In this document: positions 46,554-58,324 of the stretch, in pieces | How positions within the stretch are numbered: position 1 is the stretch's first letter | Layout: every line of letters starts with the position of its first letter | Assembly (NCBI RefSeq): GCF_019393635.1 | Contig: NC_057862.1 | Location: 481,930,669-481,994,668 of the forward strand | Direction of reading: 5' to 3' | Length of the DNA: 64,000 nucleotides | Source: Dromiciops gliroides | Lineage: Eukaryota; Chordata; Mammalia; Microbiotheria; Microbiotheriidae | Program-made: the position numbers and the translations under genes | The notes under the pieces: generated by a model | Told to the model about the DNA's origin: nothing | The model's input: the letters and a program-made list of their open reading frames with translations, nothing else | Database searches by the model: none

Positions 46554-47500
46554 GTGCTTCATGCAAAGAAACGTGATTTCCTCACATGAAGCAATAATAT
46601 TACTGACACCTATGACTAACAAAGTAAAGGGAATAAAAAGAGAGAAAAAGAAATTGTGCGACACATTAACAAAGGCTAAAGGGGGCACTCCCCAATTCGC
46701 AGGTGGACATTACAAACAGAAAAACTCTAAAGGGGGAACTCCCCTTTAGTAAGTAGACATTATAAACAGTGTATATAATGTGGAAAAGGAAAACAGGAAA
46801 ATTTCCATTTAAGTCTTTGGAAATCTTTTCTCAGATGATTCTTGGGATGTCTTTTGGGTGTAGTCATGGAATGGAAGTTTTTTCCAGTGTTTCAGATGCT
46901 GGTTATCAGCCAGGAAAATTCCTGAAAAAATTGAGCTTAACACAACTTTAAATAGCTTTGCCAATAATCAAATCAAACAATGGGAGTTCTCAAAGACAAA
47001 ACAAAACGAAACAAAAAAAAAAACACATGTCAAAGGAAATTCAGAATCTTGGTTGTTACACATGAAATATATAATAAAACACAAAAATTGCAACATTCTC
47101 TAAAACTTAATATTACTACACTTCCCCCTATGGAGGATAAATTGAGAAGAAAATTGTGATATTAATTTAGAAAATTTTTTTTCTTTGTTTCATCACTTTT
47201 TGCATCATCTTCCGAATTATCCTCATGCCATTATGAGAAATTAAATAATCTAATATAATTGGTAGCAGATGTCAAGATATCAAGATCCAACATTGTATTT
47301 ATCATGACACCTGAGATATTTATAGGAGTTACTATGAAAGAACAGAGAAATAATTGAATCAGGCTTAATCAGATGCATAGGACTGAGATGTCCATGACAT
47401 CAGGCATATAGGAGGGGGAGTTGAAGTCAGGTGTTGAATGAGATGGCATAACCCAGCCACCTGGTGCCATGTAGGAGACAATTAAACCAAGATAATACAA
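46554..47500 (-). other. provirus internal stretch without recognised motif
   Basis: Between the gag remnant and the polypurine tract. Contains a short duplication of CTAAAGGGGG(C/A)ACTCCCC (about 46677-46746). No pol or env motif is visible in any frame. Confidence 0.5.
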
Positions 47501-47502
47501 CC

Positions 47503-48875
47503 TCAACGTTTGTCAATAGCTGTTTTCTTGGCCTGTCCCAAAGCAGTGCAGTACCTTGTCTTCATGCATGTCACATTATTTCTCTGATTGAAATTAGAAC
47601 ATTTTTGATTCTGATATATGAAATCTCCATCTCTCACATTAATATATTGCTGTTCATTTCTACATTTCTGCAAAATATGTCTCCATTTATGGCAGTAGAA
47701 GCAGAATCTTGAAATATGATGATGATTGTCTTGTACATTTTTATTCAACTTAAGTTTCTCTTGCTTTCCTTTAACCCCTTTATTTTTTCTGTTGGTCCTT
47801 TCCTAATAGAAATGCTTTATAAGGTTACTAATTAAAGACAAAGGCAGATTAACAACATGATTATGAACAAAATGAGCATATCTAGAATTTAAAGGGTTTT
47901 TTTAAAGTTGGTTTGGGGGAATTAAAGCAGGTAGAGTCAGAATTACAGTTTGGCTGGGGCAGGGCTGAGGCTAGTTGCTCTGGTAATGTAGTAAAAGCTG
48001 GGACTGCAGGTAGAGGAAGCTACACATGTGCAAGCTGAGGACCTGAGGAGGGTGGATTAGATCTCTTGACCTCCCTGGCAGGATGATCAAGGGGCATGAC
48101 CATAGGGGGATTGGAGGTGGCACCAGGGGAGGGGGAGGAGGTAGGGTCACAAGAGGAGGGGGCAGGACCATCTCTCCTACGTGCTGCACAGCCACAGTAC
48201 TTATGCTCAAACACGTTGGCTCAGCTGGGGAGGGAACAGGAAAATTTGAACCAGTCTTGGATTTGAACTCAGGCCTGGACTCTCCTTTCCCCACTGCTAG
48301 GGGGATAAAGGCTTCTAGAAGTAGTTGGGGCATTGTCTCCAGGCATGTAAAATAAGAGAAGTGCTTAGTGTTAGAATTTGAAAAAGTTGATGTCTCCTCC
48401 TGTATAAGCTCCTTCCTCACTTTATTCCATATTTCTCAATAAATTAAATCTTTGGGGGACCCAAAGTGCAGGATTATTTGTAGAGTTTTCAGTGTTAAGT
48501 GCTCAAAAGATTCATTCTCTAACCATTTGTTTTCCAGTAAGATAAATTTTTTTTATGCCACATAAAACACAGTTTGATAAGCCTTGATTTTGTCATGCCT
48601 GGCTGGATCAGTAGCATATAAGAGTCCCATGTTGCAATTGTTTTCTCAAGTGGGGAGCCTTGAATGATATGAAATGTACTATAATCAATCCCCTTCCTGT
48701 AATTCAAAAATGTCCTTACTATAACACAAAGAAAAGTAAGAATAAAAATAAAAATAGGAAAAGAACATTCGAATTCACAAGGACTAAGCAGAAAAATGAG
48801 GTCAATTTTGGCCTGAGTGAAGAGCCATGAAAGGAGGCTTACAAAGCTAAAATTTAGAAGACTTTTTTGATCCAT
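47503..48875 (-). pseudogene. gag: retroviral gag remnant
   Basis: Three open pieces on the minus strand: 48875-48519, 48420-47971 (with a proline-rich stretch like the Gag region between matrix and capsid) and 47748-47503. The last carries one CX2CX4HX4C zinc knuckle at 47703-47662, the nucleocapsid RNA-packaging motif. The pieces are in separate frames and the capsid region is not recognisable. The matrix assignment is inference, the knuckle is seen directly. Confidence 0.7.
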
Positions 48876-49023
48876 TGAATATAGGAGGCTAAAATTAGAA
48901 AAAGGATGATTAAGAGTTAATGTATATACTTAACGGCTAATTTAAAACTTAAAGAGATGGCACATAGAAAATAGGGGGAAAACCTTATACAACTGGAAGA
49001 TCAGAAAATCTCAGGATTCAGCA

Positions 49024-49041
49024 GTCCCTTTGTGGTCACCA
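49024..49041 (-). other. primer binding site, tRNA-Arg type
   Basis: Reads TGGTGACCACAAAGGGAC on the minus strand, three bases after the 5' LTR. It matches 16 of 18 positions of the complement of the tRNA-Arg (TCG/CCG) 3' end as I recall it. Both mismatches are of the CpG-decay type. Confidence 0.8.
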
Positions 49042-49044
49042 ATG

Positions 49045-49499
49045 TGTAACGGCCTAAAATTCTATCTATAATATCTAAAATCTAATGAGTGGTCACCTTA
49101 AATTAGAAGATTTAGCAAGAGTTTAGACTTTTAAATATTTATTATTATCAGAAGTCAGTGAAGAGAGAGAAAGGTGTAAAATGCAAACTTCATCTAACTA
49201 TCTAAGAGATCCCAGTATCTCTCCTCCTGACAACCCTAGGTCATGAAATGAAAGCCTTGGTCCTCCCAGAAGCCTCATGTGAAACAGGAGACAGGGCTGT
49301 TCACACACACAGCTCCAAGCTAATTGGTTGGTAGCACTGATTGACAGGACCCACGGATGGCAAACATCATTTCCTGATGTTGATCTGACCTTTGAAACCC
49401 CAGAAAAGATCACTTCCAGATGCTGAAGTCACATGGTTTGTTTTCAGAGCAAAGCTCACAATGTCCCTCCCAGCAGGGTGTGTCATTCCAATTCTCATA
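49045..49499 (-). mobile_element. provirus 5' LTR (right on this strand)
   Basis: Starts TGTAACGG and ends CTCATA (the terminal CA has decayed). Minus-strand AATAAA at the TTTATT near 49138. Flanked by GTTC, after which the L1 3'UTR resumes at AATCTGCATCTAG. Confidence 0.92.
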
Positions 49500-50527
49500 G
49501 TTCAATCTGCATCTAGATTTAATTGTTCTTTTTTTTCTGGATTTGGAGAACATTTTCCAACATGAGTCCTTTGGAACTATCTTGAACCATTGTATTGCTG
49601 AGAAGAGTCAAGTCTATCACCGTTGATTAACACACAATGTTGTTGATACTGTGTACAATGTTCTCTTGGTTCTGTTCATCTCACTCAGCATCAGATCATG
49701 TAAGTCATTCCAGGTTTCTCTGAAATCTGCCTGCTCATCTTTTCTTATAACACAATAGTATTTGACTACATTCATATACCACAAACTGTTCAGCCATTCC
49801 CCAATTGATGGATTTCCGCTCAATTTCTAATTCTTTGCCACCACAAAAAGAACAGCTATAAAGATTTTTGTACATATGCATCCTTTTTCCCTTTTTTATG
49901 ATCTCTTTGGGAAAAAAGACCTAATAGTGTTATTGCTGGGTCAAAGGGTATGCACAGCTTTATAGCTCTTTGGGTGTAGTTCTAAGTTGCTCTCCAGAAT
50001 ACTTGGATCAGTTCAAGGCTCCACCAACAATGCATTAGTGTTTCAATTTTTCTAAAGTTTCTCCAATATTTATTATTTTCTTTTTTGTCATATTATCCAA
50101 TCTGAAAGGTGTCAGGTGGTAACTCACAGCTGTTTTAATTTGTAATTCTCTAATCAATAGTGATTTAGAGCATTTTTTTTCCATATGGCAATAGATAGCT
50201 TTGACTTTTTCATCAGCAAACTGCCTGTTCATATCCTTTGACCATTTTTCAATTGGGGAATGACTTGAATTCTTATAAAGTTCATTTAGTTGTCTATATA
50301 TTTTAGAAATGAGACCTTTATCAGAAACACTGGTTATAAAAAATTGTTTCCCAGCTTTCTGCCTCCCTTCTAATTTTGGATGCATTGCTTCTGTTTGTAC
50401 AAAAATCTGTTTAATTTAATGTAATCAAAATCATCCATTTTGCTTTTCTTAATATCATCTATCTCTTGTTTGATCATAATCTCTTCTCCTTTCCATAAAT
50501 CTGAGAAGTAAACTGTTCCTTCCTCTT
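49500..50527 (-). pseudogene. L1 ORF2 C-terminal relic
   Basis: The frame 50385-50035 includes SDKGLISKIYRQLNELYK and KWSKDMNRQF, strongly L1 ORF2-like. 49823-49617 includes the NVVKYYCVIRKDE block near the C-terminus. 50552-50370 holds the FSDLWKGEE text. Frameshifts separate them. Confidence 0.9.
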
Positions 50528-50560
50528 CTTTTGTTTTCTTAATGAGATTCATTTATAAGC

Positions 50561-51842
50561 ATGTCCTCACTCTATAAGGAGAGGTATTTCCAAAAGGTCA
50601 CTAAAGTGGCACATAGTCTTATAAACTTTCAAATCAAGTTGACTAAAGAATGACCCCCAATCTATCCCTTACCCTTCTATACTTCAAGGATATTTCTGAA
50701 CTTATATTCACTGGTTTCTAGCAAATCAGTGTACAGTCTAACACTTGACCTAGGTCCCAAATCTGTCCTACATATAAGGTTACATCAAAGTTTGCACTCT
50801 GTTAGCACAAACTGCAAATTGTCAGGGTGATATTCATAGGACAATGAAATTTTGGAATGGAAATTTGGTAGCAGTATAGGTTTTATGGGTTGGTCATTTA
50901 AAGCAGGAAGGAAGTCATTTGATTTCTTAGTTCCCTAAAACCAAGCCAAACAAAACTAAAAAGCCCAGCTTCTGGGCATTTGGGCTCACATTATTTAATG
51001 GAATTCCCATTGCCCTTCAGGCAAACTGTTTTGATCTAACATTACTAGTCCCTGTGGTGAATAGAGTGGTAGAAAGGAGTAGAATTTTATTAGAATTTAA
51101 CCAGGAATTGAATCCTTTTTAATCTTATCAATAAAGTTGTATTGTTGCATTTTATGGTCCATAAATATCTCATTGTAGTCCTATGCTAATCCTCAATGAA
51201 TATATTTTCCTGAATTATGTATGCTTACCTAGAATAAGGAGTTTTTATTTTATTGGTTGGGGGGGAGACGGGAAGGTAAGCATATTGCTATGTTTTCTCA
51301 ATATTTGTGCCTAGAACTGAACACAATAATCTAGATATGCTTTATTATCTCAGGGCACAGAAACTTTAAAGTGCTTTAGGTGGTAGTTTGTAGGGAGTCA
51401 ACCTTAATTTTCTTCAATTATGTCAGCATAATTTACCAGAGTAGCTTATTTAGGCAACAACTTTGTAAATACAATAAAGATAATCTTTAACTTTAGCTTT
51501 TAAATTTTCCCCTCAGCCTCAAAGAAGAGCATTGAGACAATTATCCAAATAATAGTGACAAAATGTTTAATCACCCTCCCACCTTTTTTCCTTTGTTGCT
51601 GCCTTTTTTATTAGGAAAGATTGGAAAAAAATATTTCAGTACTGCCAGGAAAAGTTAGTGTGGAAATATTTTTCATTTCTGCGACTCCGGATATTAGAAA
51701 GCTATTCAGTGTGTTAAGATGTTATGTGCTTGCCCATAGATAACTTGTTAATTTATGCCAGAGAGAAAACTTGAAGTCTCCCTCACCCCTAGTCTAGTAT
51801 TCTATTCATTATGCCATAAGATCTGAACTATTCAGAAAACTT
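50561..51842. other. unique sequence, nothing recognised
   Basis: No repeats recognised. 51330-51560 has a non-repeat composition that could be conserved noncoding sequence, but nothing specific supports it. Confidence 0.35.
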
Positions 51843-51852
51843 AATGTATTTT

Positions 51853-51994
51853 TTTTTTAGTGAGGCAATTGGGGTTAAGTGACTTGCCCAGGGTCACACA
51901 GCTAGTAAGTGTTAAGTGTCTGAGGCCGGATTTGAACTCAGGTACTCCTGACTCCAGGGCCGGTACTCTATCCACTGCGCCACCTAGCTGCTCC
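51853..51994 (-). mobile_element. marsupial tRNA/core SINE
   Basis: Full antisense copy, high similarity to 60.1 kb. Flanks AATGTATTTTT (51843) and AATGTAGTTTTT (51995) are a short imperfect duplication. Confidence 0.92.
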
Positions 51995-52009
51995 AATGTA
52001 GTTTTTAAG

Positions 52010-53640
52010 TTCAAGTTACAGTTCTATTTTTTCTACTTTATATTTACACATGCAGAGCCAATCATAAATGACTATCTAAACTTAAATGACTAATTGATGT
52101 AATTAAATATTTTAAGATTTAAATTTATGAGTACATAATTTTTATGTACTCTAAATTCTAGCTTGATATATATTTTTTTGGATATCAGTTCTGATATATG
52201 TGTGTCAGTTATATCTCCTAGCTATGTACCATTTAAAAATTTAACATATATGCTATCTATGCCTTTATAACAGTTATTGATTTTAAATTTACAAAAATAA
52301 GGCCAAAGTCAGAGACCTGTGGCTTTGCATTAAAGATCTCATTGTTAGTTAATATCAGCCATTCTCACAAGAGTTTGGTTTTTCAAACAATTCTAATTTA
52401 TCCCAAAATTAGCACAAGTTTATTTCTCTTTCTATAATAATCTAATGTACGGTGAGAAATTCTCCAAATTGCTTGATGAAATCCAGACATTTTACTTATC
52501 TATGACTTTCATAACCCTGAATCTTACACCCCCCACAAAAAAGCATTTACTTTTCTTGATGAATGCCTATTGTTTTATAGTGATTGATGCTTTCTTTTAT
52601 GTGTTCACAAGACATCCTTTTAATAAAGCACTCCATAACTTTGTAAGTATTACATATTTGCACAATATTATCAGTGTTGGCATTTTAACAGGAGAAAGTA
52701 TTTCCTTTAACAACTTATCTGACATCCCATGGATTTGTCTGCTTTATTGGGTAATCTGTCATATTTCAAAATTCAAGCATCTCTGTGATTCATTCACACA
52801 TTGATGTATTATTTTACCCTGTGAAAAATGTGTGAGCTATTTTTTGAGAAGGCATCATCCTCTGATTTGTTCATTATTATATTTAATTTGGTGGTTTTTG
52901 GTATATCAAGTACCAAACTAATGTTTTATGTCACTTTACCCTCAACTTGCAGTCCAATTGATGCCTTTAGTATATCATTTTTTCTCATCTGCTAAGTATA
53001 TTTCAGAATGTTATATGACTTTTCCTCAGTTCTCTGTAATAGTCACTATAGATTATGTGAAGCATGTAATTTATCCATTTTTGACTAGTTCACCTCTGGA
53101 ATATAAAGTGTGTTGTTAGACAGCAAAGTCTGAACCCATATTCCATTTGACAGTTAATGCTGCATTTTATCTCTCCCTTCTGTTCCACATGAATCTCCCC
53201 ACCCCCACTTTGGGTTTGCTGGGGTACATATTTTTTAAATTTCCCCAAATTGTTTCCTATATCTCAGTCATTCCATAGTTTGATGGTCTTGTGGCTTTTT
53301 AGAAAACAATGAGTTCAAATATGTGAACATTTACAGTATTCAATATTAGTAACAGAGATATTTCCCATTAAATTTAACTTTGTGCTCTTTTAAAAAAATG
53401 ATTGAAGATTGTTAAAGAGGTGTCCTGGGATTCATTCAGTCACTTATTCCCTCATTCATTACTTCATTTGTGTTCTACCTATAACTAAGGCAATTTATTG
53501 AACTTGTATGCCCAAATCAAATGATAAAGAAAAGGGAGGAGGATAAACTATTTACATGATACATAGTAAATTACAGTAATAAGGCCTGAATCCAAATGCT
53601 TGGATTTTAGTTTGTTGGTATTTTCATCAAGAACAGACAA
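52010..53640. other. unique AT-rich sequence, nothing recognised
   Basis: Holds plus-strand open frames at 52445-52804 and 52928-53119. The encoded peptides are Phe/Ile/Leu-rich low-complexity with no motif, no upstream promoter cue and no splice context, so I treat them as chance. Confidence 0.4.
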
Positions 53641-53689
53641 ATCACAGACAAAATGAAGTAAGGGTTGAAATGAACTCTATTCAGTTGTG

Positions 53690-53880
53690 AGCTGATAGAT
53701 AACTAATGTTAGAATAGGTTGCCTCAGGAAGTGATAGGTTTTCCTTTACTGGAGATATTCCAATTTTCAAAGGCTGGATGACCACTTTTCTAGGGGAAAT
53801 ATCTTTCCTTTTAAAATTGTGGATTGCATGTGAAAATAGATACCTTGATTTGCTTGAGTCCCCCACTTATAGAGGTAATG
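53690..53880 (+). mobile_element. CR1/L3-like LINE 3' fragment
   Basis: GTTGCCTCAGGAAGTGATAGG, TTACTGGAGATATTCCAATTTTC and GGCTGGATGACCACTTTTCTAGGGG follow the CR1/L3-type 3' text. It appears to continue beyond an insertion at 54610-54690 (ATGGCCTCTTTAATACCTTCTAACTCTGAAATT). Confidence 0.6.
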
Positions 53881-53929
53881 AGAACAACTTATGAGGACTG
53901 ATTGCATTGGCTAACACACCAAAAATCCT

Positions 53930-54600
53930 TTGCAGTGACCAAAGTCAACATAGACGAAAATTAGTATGTCTGAAACCAATTGAGCTCATTCCAGCATTGA
54001 AGCTCATCCTGAGCTATTTGGTGATGATGGTTTATGGACCTGAAACAGACATTCCTATTTTACCTGACCACAAGTTGTGAGACTGTGAACATATCCTGTT
54101 TACAGTCTTGGTGTCTCCAGCTCTCCCCAACTCTGGTTATGGGACACCCAAGAATCATTCTGATTTTTGAGAGATTTCCTTATCAAGACATCTCCTAATC
54201 AAGCCTTGAACTGTGAACTGCTTATCACCAAGGATTCTTTCTGATTTGTGTATCAAAGTGTACCTCCTTGACTTCTTGACCTCACTCCCCCCACCCCTTG
54301 AAAATGGAATCCACTGACTAAAACTACCTTACCCTCCAAAATTACTTAAGTGACTTTGTTTAAAATGCATATAAACACACACAATCTACTTCTTGGTGCC
54401 CTATTCAGCATAGGCTGGATAGTGACCATGCAGCATGTAAATTCTTTCTTTTCTTCCCTGATTAATTAAAAAAAAAAACTTTTTAAAAATTTTCCAGATA
54501 TTGTCTTTCTCTGGTTTCCCTTCCTTTTTGGGAAGGAGGAGATTTAAATCTCAAGAACCGGCCATTGTGTTCTCAGGTTTCCCCCTTTGGGGAATTATAG
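53930..54600 (+). mobile_element. LTR-like insertion, boundaries unresolved
   Basis: Interrupts the CR1/L3-like fragment. Has TATAAA at 54370-54375 and an ATTAATTAAA poly(A)-like site about 90 bases later, then a T/G-rich downstream region with CCTTTTTGGGAAGG. Relatively GC-rich. Ends and target duplication not found, so this is a candidate only. Confidence 0.4.
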
Positions 54601-54729
54601 ATCTAAATTCCATTTAAGAGAGGTTTCCCTCAATTTATGCACTATATGGCCTCTTTAATACCTTCTAACTCTGAAATTTGATGAAATTTTTGAAGGGAAG
54701 GGCTATAGCTTATTAAAGTGTTATATTAG

Positions 54730-55230
54730 TAGTCTATTAGACTTTTCAGTAGTGAATCTGCAAAGTATTTCTTAAATACTTTGGCACTATAATGCCAAAG
54801 TCATTGAGTGAAAAGACAAACAAAAATACAGTGAAGTTTCTTAGTCTTTGGTTATCAAGAAGACAAACTTCATTATATATGAAAATATGCACAGAATGAA
54901 TTGAATTGTTCACTTCTTTTTCTCTTGATGAGTGACACTGAACTCAGAACCAATGTGTTAAATGCATTATAGCAATGGGAGAGACTGAGGAGGATAGTCA
55001 TTATAAAACTATATATAGATATAACTATGATATAGAGATAGTTAAATATGTATAGATGTATATATAGGATAAATATTCTAATTCCAATAAATATTTCTAA
55101 TTTATTCTGTGTGTATGCATACACACAAACAGGTTAAATTGGAAATAATCAAGTAATAATCAATTAGCATATTTGTATATATCTATACACACAATTAATT
55201 TATTTTATTATTTGTTTGTGTGCACACATA
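54730..55230. other. AT-rich sequence with TATA-type low complexity
   Basis: Includes an irregular TATAGATATA tract at about 55007-55075. No element recognised. Confidence 0.45.
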
Positions 55231-55234
55231 TAAT

Positions 55235-55375
55235 ATATTGCTTGCATGTTCATCTCACCCATTGGACTATAAGATCCTTGATAGCAGGGGTTGTCTTTTT
55301 ATCTTTCTTTGCATTCATATTATTTCATTCTTTACCTGGCACATAGTAAGAACTTAGTAAATGTTAATTAACTGA
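55235..55375 (+). mobile_element. L2 LINE 3' end
   Basis: GGACTATAAGATCCTTGATAGCAGGGG ... TTTACCTGGCACATAGTAAGAACTTAGTAAATGTTAATTAACTGA: clear L2 terminus. Confidence 0.88.
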
Positions 55376-55728
55376 CCAAATAACTCCCACATTGTGGATG
55401 ATTGTTTCCATTGAAAGTAGAGGGGTTGAAAAATTCAAGTATGTCTTTCCTAAAATTCTAGGGTTTGGAACATAAATATAACCTGTTTATAGATAGCCTA
55501 GGTTTGGAAAAGCTGTGATGACAACTGAATGGTAATTTTTAAATATATTGTGATTTTATTCCTTTTTATTGTTTTTTTGCCTATGAATAAAACTGTGTAC
55601 CATTAAGCATGTTTGTCTGCTTGCTTAGGTGGCTGATTCCATTATATCTTGATGATATAAAAATGATTAAAAAATACAGTACAACAGGGAAATCTCAGTA
55701 GGTAGGGACTTGAAATTTATTTTGGTTA

Positions 55729-56326
55729 TGTTATGGGGAAATAGGGTAGTGGGTTTGGGGGCAAGGGTAGGGGCTTGTGATAGGGGTTGGGGTCCTTAGG
55801 AATTCCTCTTTAAAGAATTACACCCTCTTGCACACAAATCCAATAGAATAAGATAATAGTTTATTTAGGGGCTGTAGAAAGGAAACTAAGAGAGAAATCC
55901 TTGGACTTCTCATGTGGAGAAGGTATGGCACAGAGTATGGCTCTGAGATACCAATCTCCTCGAGCAAGAGACAGGCAGGTACTTTTATAGAGGACTGATA
56001 GGGGTGATCATCTGACTGTGGAAATTTCGCTTATGGAGGGAGGGCCATCCCCCACTGGTGGAGGCTGGGGGAATTGGGTGAGGCATGGCTACAGATCTCT
56101 CAAGCCATCTGTCTCTTCCTCCTGCTGCAAAGGCAGCAGCCACACCCAATCTTATCTCCCCAGGGGTAAGGGCCACTGCAATGAATGGTGGTGGTCCCAG
56201 AATTAGCTCAGTCCCAGTGTGGTTCCACTTATCTCTTTAGGTGTGTCTGTCCTTTAGTTTAGTTTCTCTAGGAGAAGGTTCTTTGATATACCCCAGAGAA
56301 CTTCTGGGGTGCTTGGCCCTATAACA
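55729..56326 (-). mobile_element. solo ERV LTR
   Basis: Terminal inverted repeat TGTTAT...ATAACA. On the minus strand: CTATAAAAG TATA box (about 55983-55989) and, about 120 bases further, AATAAA (TTTATT at 55860-55865 on plus). GC-richer than its surroundings. The pentamer TTTGG occurs at 55721-55725 and 56327-56331 but is three bases off the left end, so the duplication is uncertain. Short open frames inside are spurious. Confidence 0.75.
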
Positions 56327-56420
56327 TTTGGAATAAAATCTATCTCAAATTCAACACATATATACTCACATGAAATTTAAAAAAATAATTCCTTCTTCTC
56401 ACATACTCTCAAGCCATTGC

Positions 56421-56735
56421 ATGGGGCAATTACATGGCACAACGGATAGAGCACAGGACCTGGAATCTGGAGGACCTGAATTCAAATCTTACCTCAGAAA
56501 CTTACTAGCTGCGCAACCCTGGGCAAGTCACTTAGCCCCAATTGCCTTAAACATCTGGGGCCATCTCCAATTTTCTGATATGTGTTTTGTCACTGGACCC
56601 AGATGGTTCTAGATGAGGGAATGAGGTTGGTGATCTTGCTTGAACAATCCTTCCTCACTTAAAAATCCAATTAAGTACAAGACATGGCATCAGGTATCAT
56701 GGTCCTCTTCTATCATAAAGGACAAACAACAATAA
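56421..56735 (+). mobile_element. long SINE with RTE-like 3' tail
   Basis: tRNA-like head (GGGGCAATTACATGGCACAACGGATAGAGC), core, then a distinct 3' part: ACTGGACCCAGATGGTTCTAGATGAGG, AATCCAATTAAGTACAAGACATGGCATC, GGACAAACAACAATAA. A different family from the short SINEs. Confidence 0.8.
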
Positions 56736-56946
56736 TTTTTACACATTGGGTTTCTTAGGAATACAGTCTATCCAGGGGTTTCCAACTATGCCATTTCTAC
56801 TGAATGCCAGCTTCAGGAGAAGATCCTGATCCTGCTCTATGGGTAATAATTAACTACCATTTACATGTCCCTGAACATTGTTTGTTTGTTTTTTCCGCAC
56901 AAAAGTATAAAGTATTTTATTATTTTCCAGTTACATGTAGAGGTAG

Positions 56947-57554
56947 TGAGAGGGACATAGGGATATGACCCTCCACTGAGATGGAATATGACCCCCCTTT
57001 GGCCTAGTGATCTGATCTCAAAGTCTTAAAGCCCCTTAGAGCCCCCTATTTCTCTCTGTGTGTGTATTTTTCTCTAGAGAGAGGCAATAACGGGAAGCTT
57101 CTATCACCCCTTTCTAAGTATAGGCATATCAACTTAAAAATTGCTTCATAGGGTCTGCACCGAGATATTATGTAGATATGATAGATTGTTGCTGAAACAG
57201 GAAATTTTGCAAAATAACCTATGGCTGAACCCCTGAGGTTGGGGCACTCTGACCCAGGAGAGAGACTTATCTCTGAACAACCCAGGAGAGAGAGACTTAT
57301 TGCTGAACATCCCAGGAGAAAGATTTATTGCTGAACATATAGTATTAACCCAATTACCGCATTTTGTTCAAATTAGATGTCTGTAAAGAGTATAAAAACT
57401 GCTTAGTTTCCTAATCTCGGTGTGTCACACTTCCTGGTTGTCCCAGTGAGTGTGGTACACCTTTCTTTTGAAAGAAATAAAATCAGTGCTTTGGCCTCCT
57501 TTCTCCTCGAGTCTCTATTACAGGGGTTAGTGGGTGTACTTCCCATCCCACTCA
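56947..57554 (+). mobile_element. solo ERV LTR, 608 bp, gammaretrovirus-like
   Basis: TGAGAGGG...CCCACTCA with a perfect 4-bp duplication GTAG at 56943-56946 and 57555-57558. TATAAAAAC at 57391-57399, AATAAA at 57476-57481, and three direct repeats of about 28-30 bp (starting CCCAGGAG at 57253, 57281 and 57311) upstream of the TATA box, the usual place for an enhancer repeat. Complete and unrelated in sequence to the 46-49 kb LTR family. Confidence 0.94.
57253..57338 (+). promoter_or_regulatory. triplicated U3 enhancer-like repeat
   Basis: Three near-identical units CCCAGGAGA...GACTTATTGCTGAACA, ending about 50 bases before the TATA box. Confidence 0.8.
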
Positions 57555-58136
57555 GTAGTTTTTAACATTCATTTTTATAAGATTTCTAGTTTCAAATTTT
57601 TCTCTCCTCCCTCCCCAAAACAGCAAGTAATCTGATATAGGTTATATATGTACAATCACATTAACCATAATTTTGCATTAGTCAGGCTGTGAATGAAGAA
57701 ACAGTAAAAAAGGGGAAAAATAACTCAAAAAACAAAAAACAAAAACAATAAAACTAGTATAATTTGATCTGCATCTAGATTCCACAATTTTTTTAAATAT
57801 TTTTTTTCTGGATTTGGAGAGCATTTTCCATCCTGAGTCCTTTGGAACTATGTTGGACTGTTGTATTGCTGAGAAGAATCAATTCTATCACAGTGGATCA
57901 ACACATAATGTTGTTGATACTGTGTACAATGTTCTAGATCTGCTCATCTCACTCAGCATCACTTTATGTGAACATTGTTTTCACCTGCTATACATAGCAA
58001 TCTACCTTTCAAATCTCGCATCTTCACAATGTTAACACATGCTACACATAAATTACATTTGAGAAATTTGACCTAGTTTAATTCAATTCACCAAAGATTT
58101 ATAAAAAATATTGCATTTATTAAGAAATGTATGGTG

Positions 58137-58324
58137 AAGGGCAGCTAGGTGGAACAGTGGATTAAAGCACTGGCCTCAGATTCAAGAGGACCTGAGTTCA
58201 AATCCAGCCTCAGACACTTGACACTAGCTGTGTGAAACTGGGCAAGTCACTTAACCCTCATTGTCCTGCAAAAGAACCCAAACCAAATCAAACCAACTCC
58301 CCCCCCCCAAAAAAAAAAGAACTC
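58137..58324 (+). mobile_element. marsupial tRNA/core SINE
   Basis: Sense copy with an irregular tail (AAACC units, then a C-run, then A-run). 15-bp duplication at 58122-58136 and 58325-58339, one mismatch. Confidence 0.95.

Larger units (their letters stand above)
46080..49499 (-). mobile_element. endogenous retrovirus, internally deleted, tRNA-Arg type
   Basis: Two LTRs in the same orientation enclose 2.5 kb of internal sequence on the minus strand: primer binding site, leader, gag remnant, unrecognised stretch, polypurine tract, 3' LTR. No protease, reverse transcriptase, integrase or envelope motif is visible, and the internal length is far too short to hold them. Non-autonomous and coding-dead. 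It sits inside an L1 3' end. The 4-bp duplication and single zinc knuckle point to a gammaretrovirus-like (class I) relative, by inference. Confidence 0.88.
45808..50527 (-). mobile_element. 5'-truncated L1, split by provirus
   Basis: Own parts 45808-46079 (3'UTR) and 49500-50527 (ORF2 C-terminus). Perfect 13-bp duplication CTTTTGTTTTCTT at 45795-45807 and 50528-50540, exactly where the poly(A) end and the truncated 5' end should lie. About 1.3 kb of L1 without the provirus. Confidence 0.93.
56884..57968 (-). mobile_element. 5'-truncated L1 3' end, split by LTR
   Basis: Own parts 56884-56946 and 57555-57968. Perfect 12-bp duplication TGAACATTGTTT at 56872-56883 and 57969-57980. Only about 480 bp of L1 (3'UTR and the last part of ORF2). 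Confidence 0.93.

Noticed and set aside
46242..49413. Two similar 71-codon minus-strand frames at 46242-46457 and 49198-49413
   Set aside because: They are the same stretch of the two LTRs of one provirus, not a duplicated gene.
52445..52804. 119-codon plus-strand frame in unique sequence
   Set aside because: Phe/Ile/Leu-rich translation of AT-rich DNA, no motif, no promoter or splice context, and no support beyond absence of stops.
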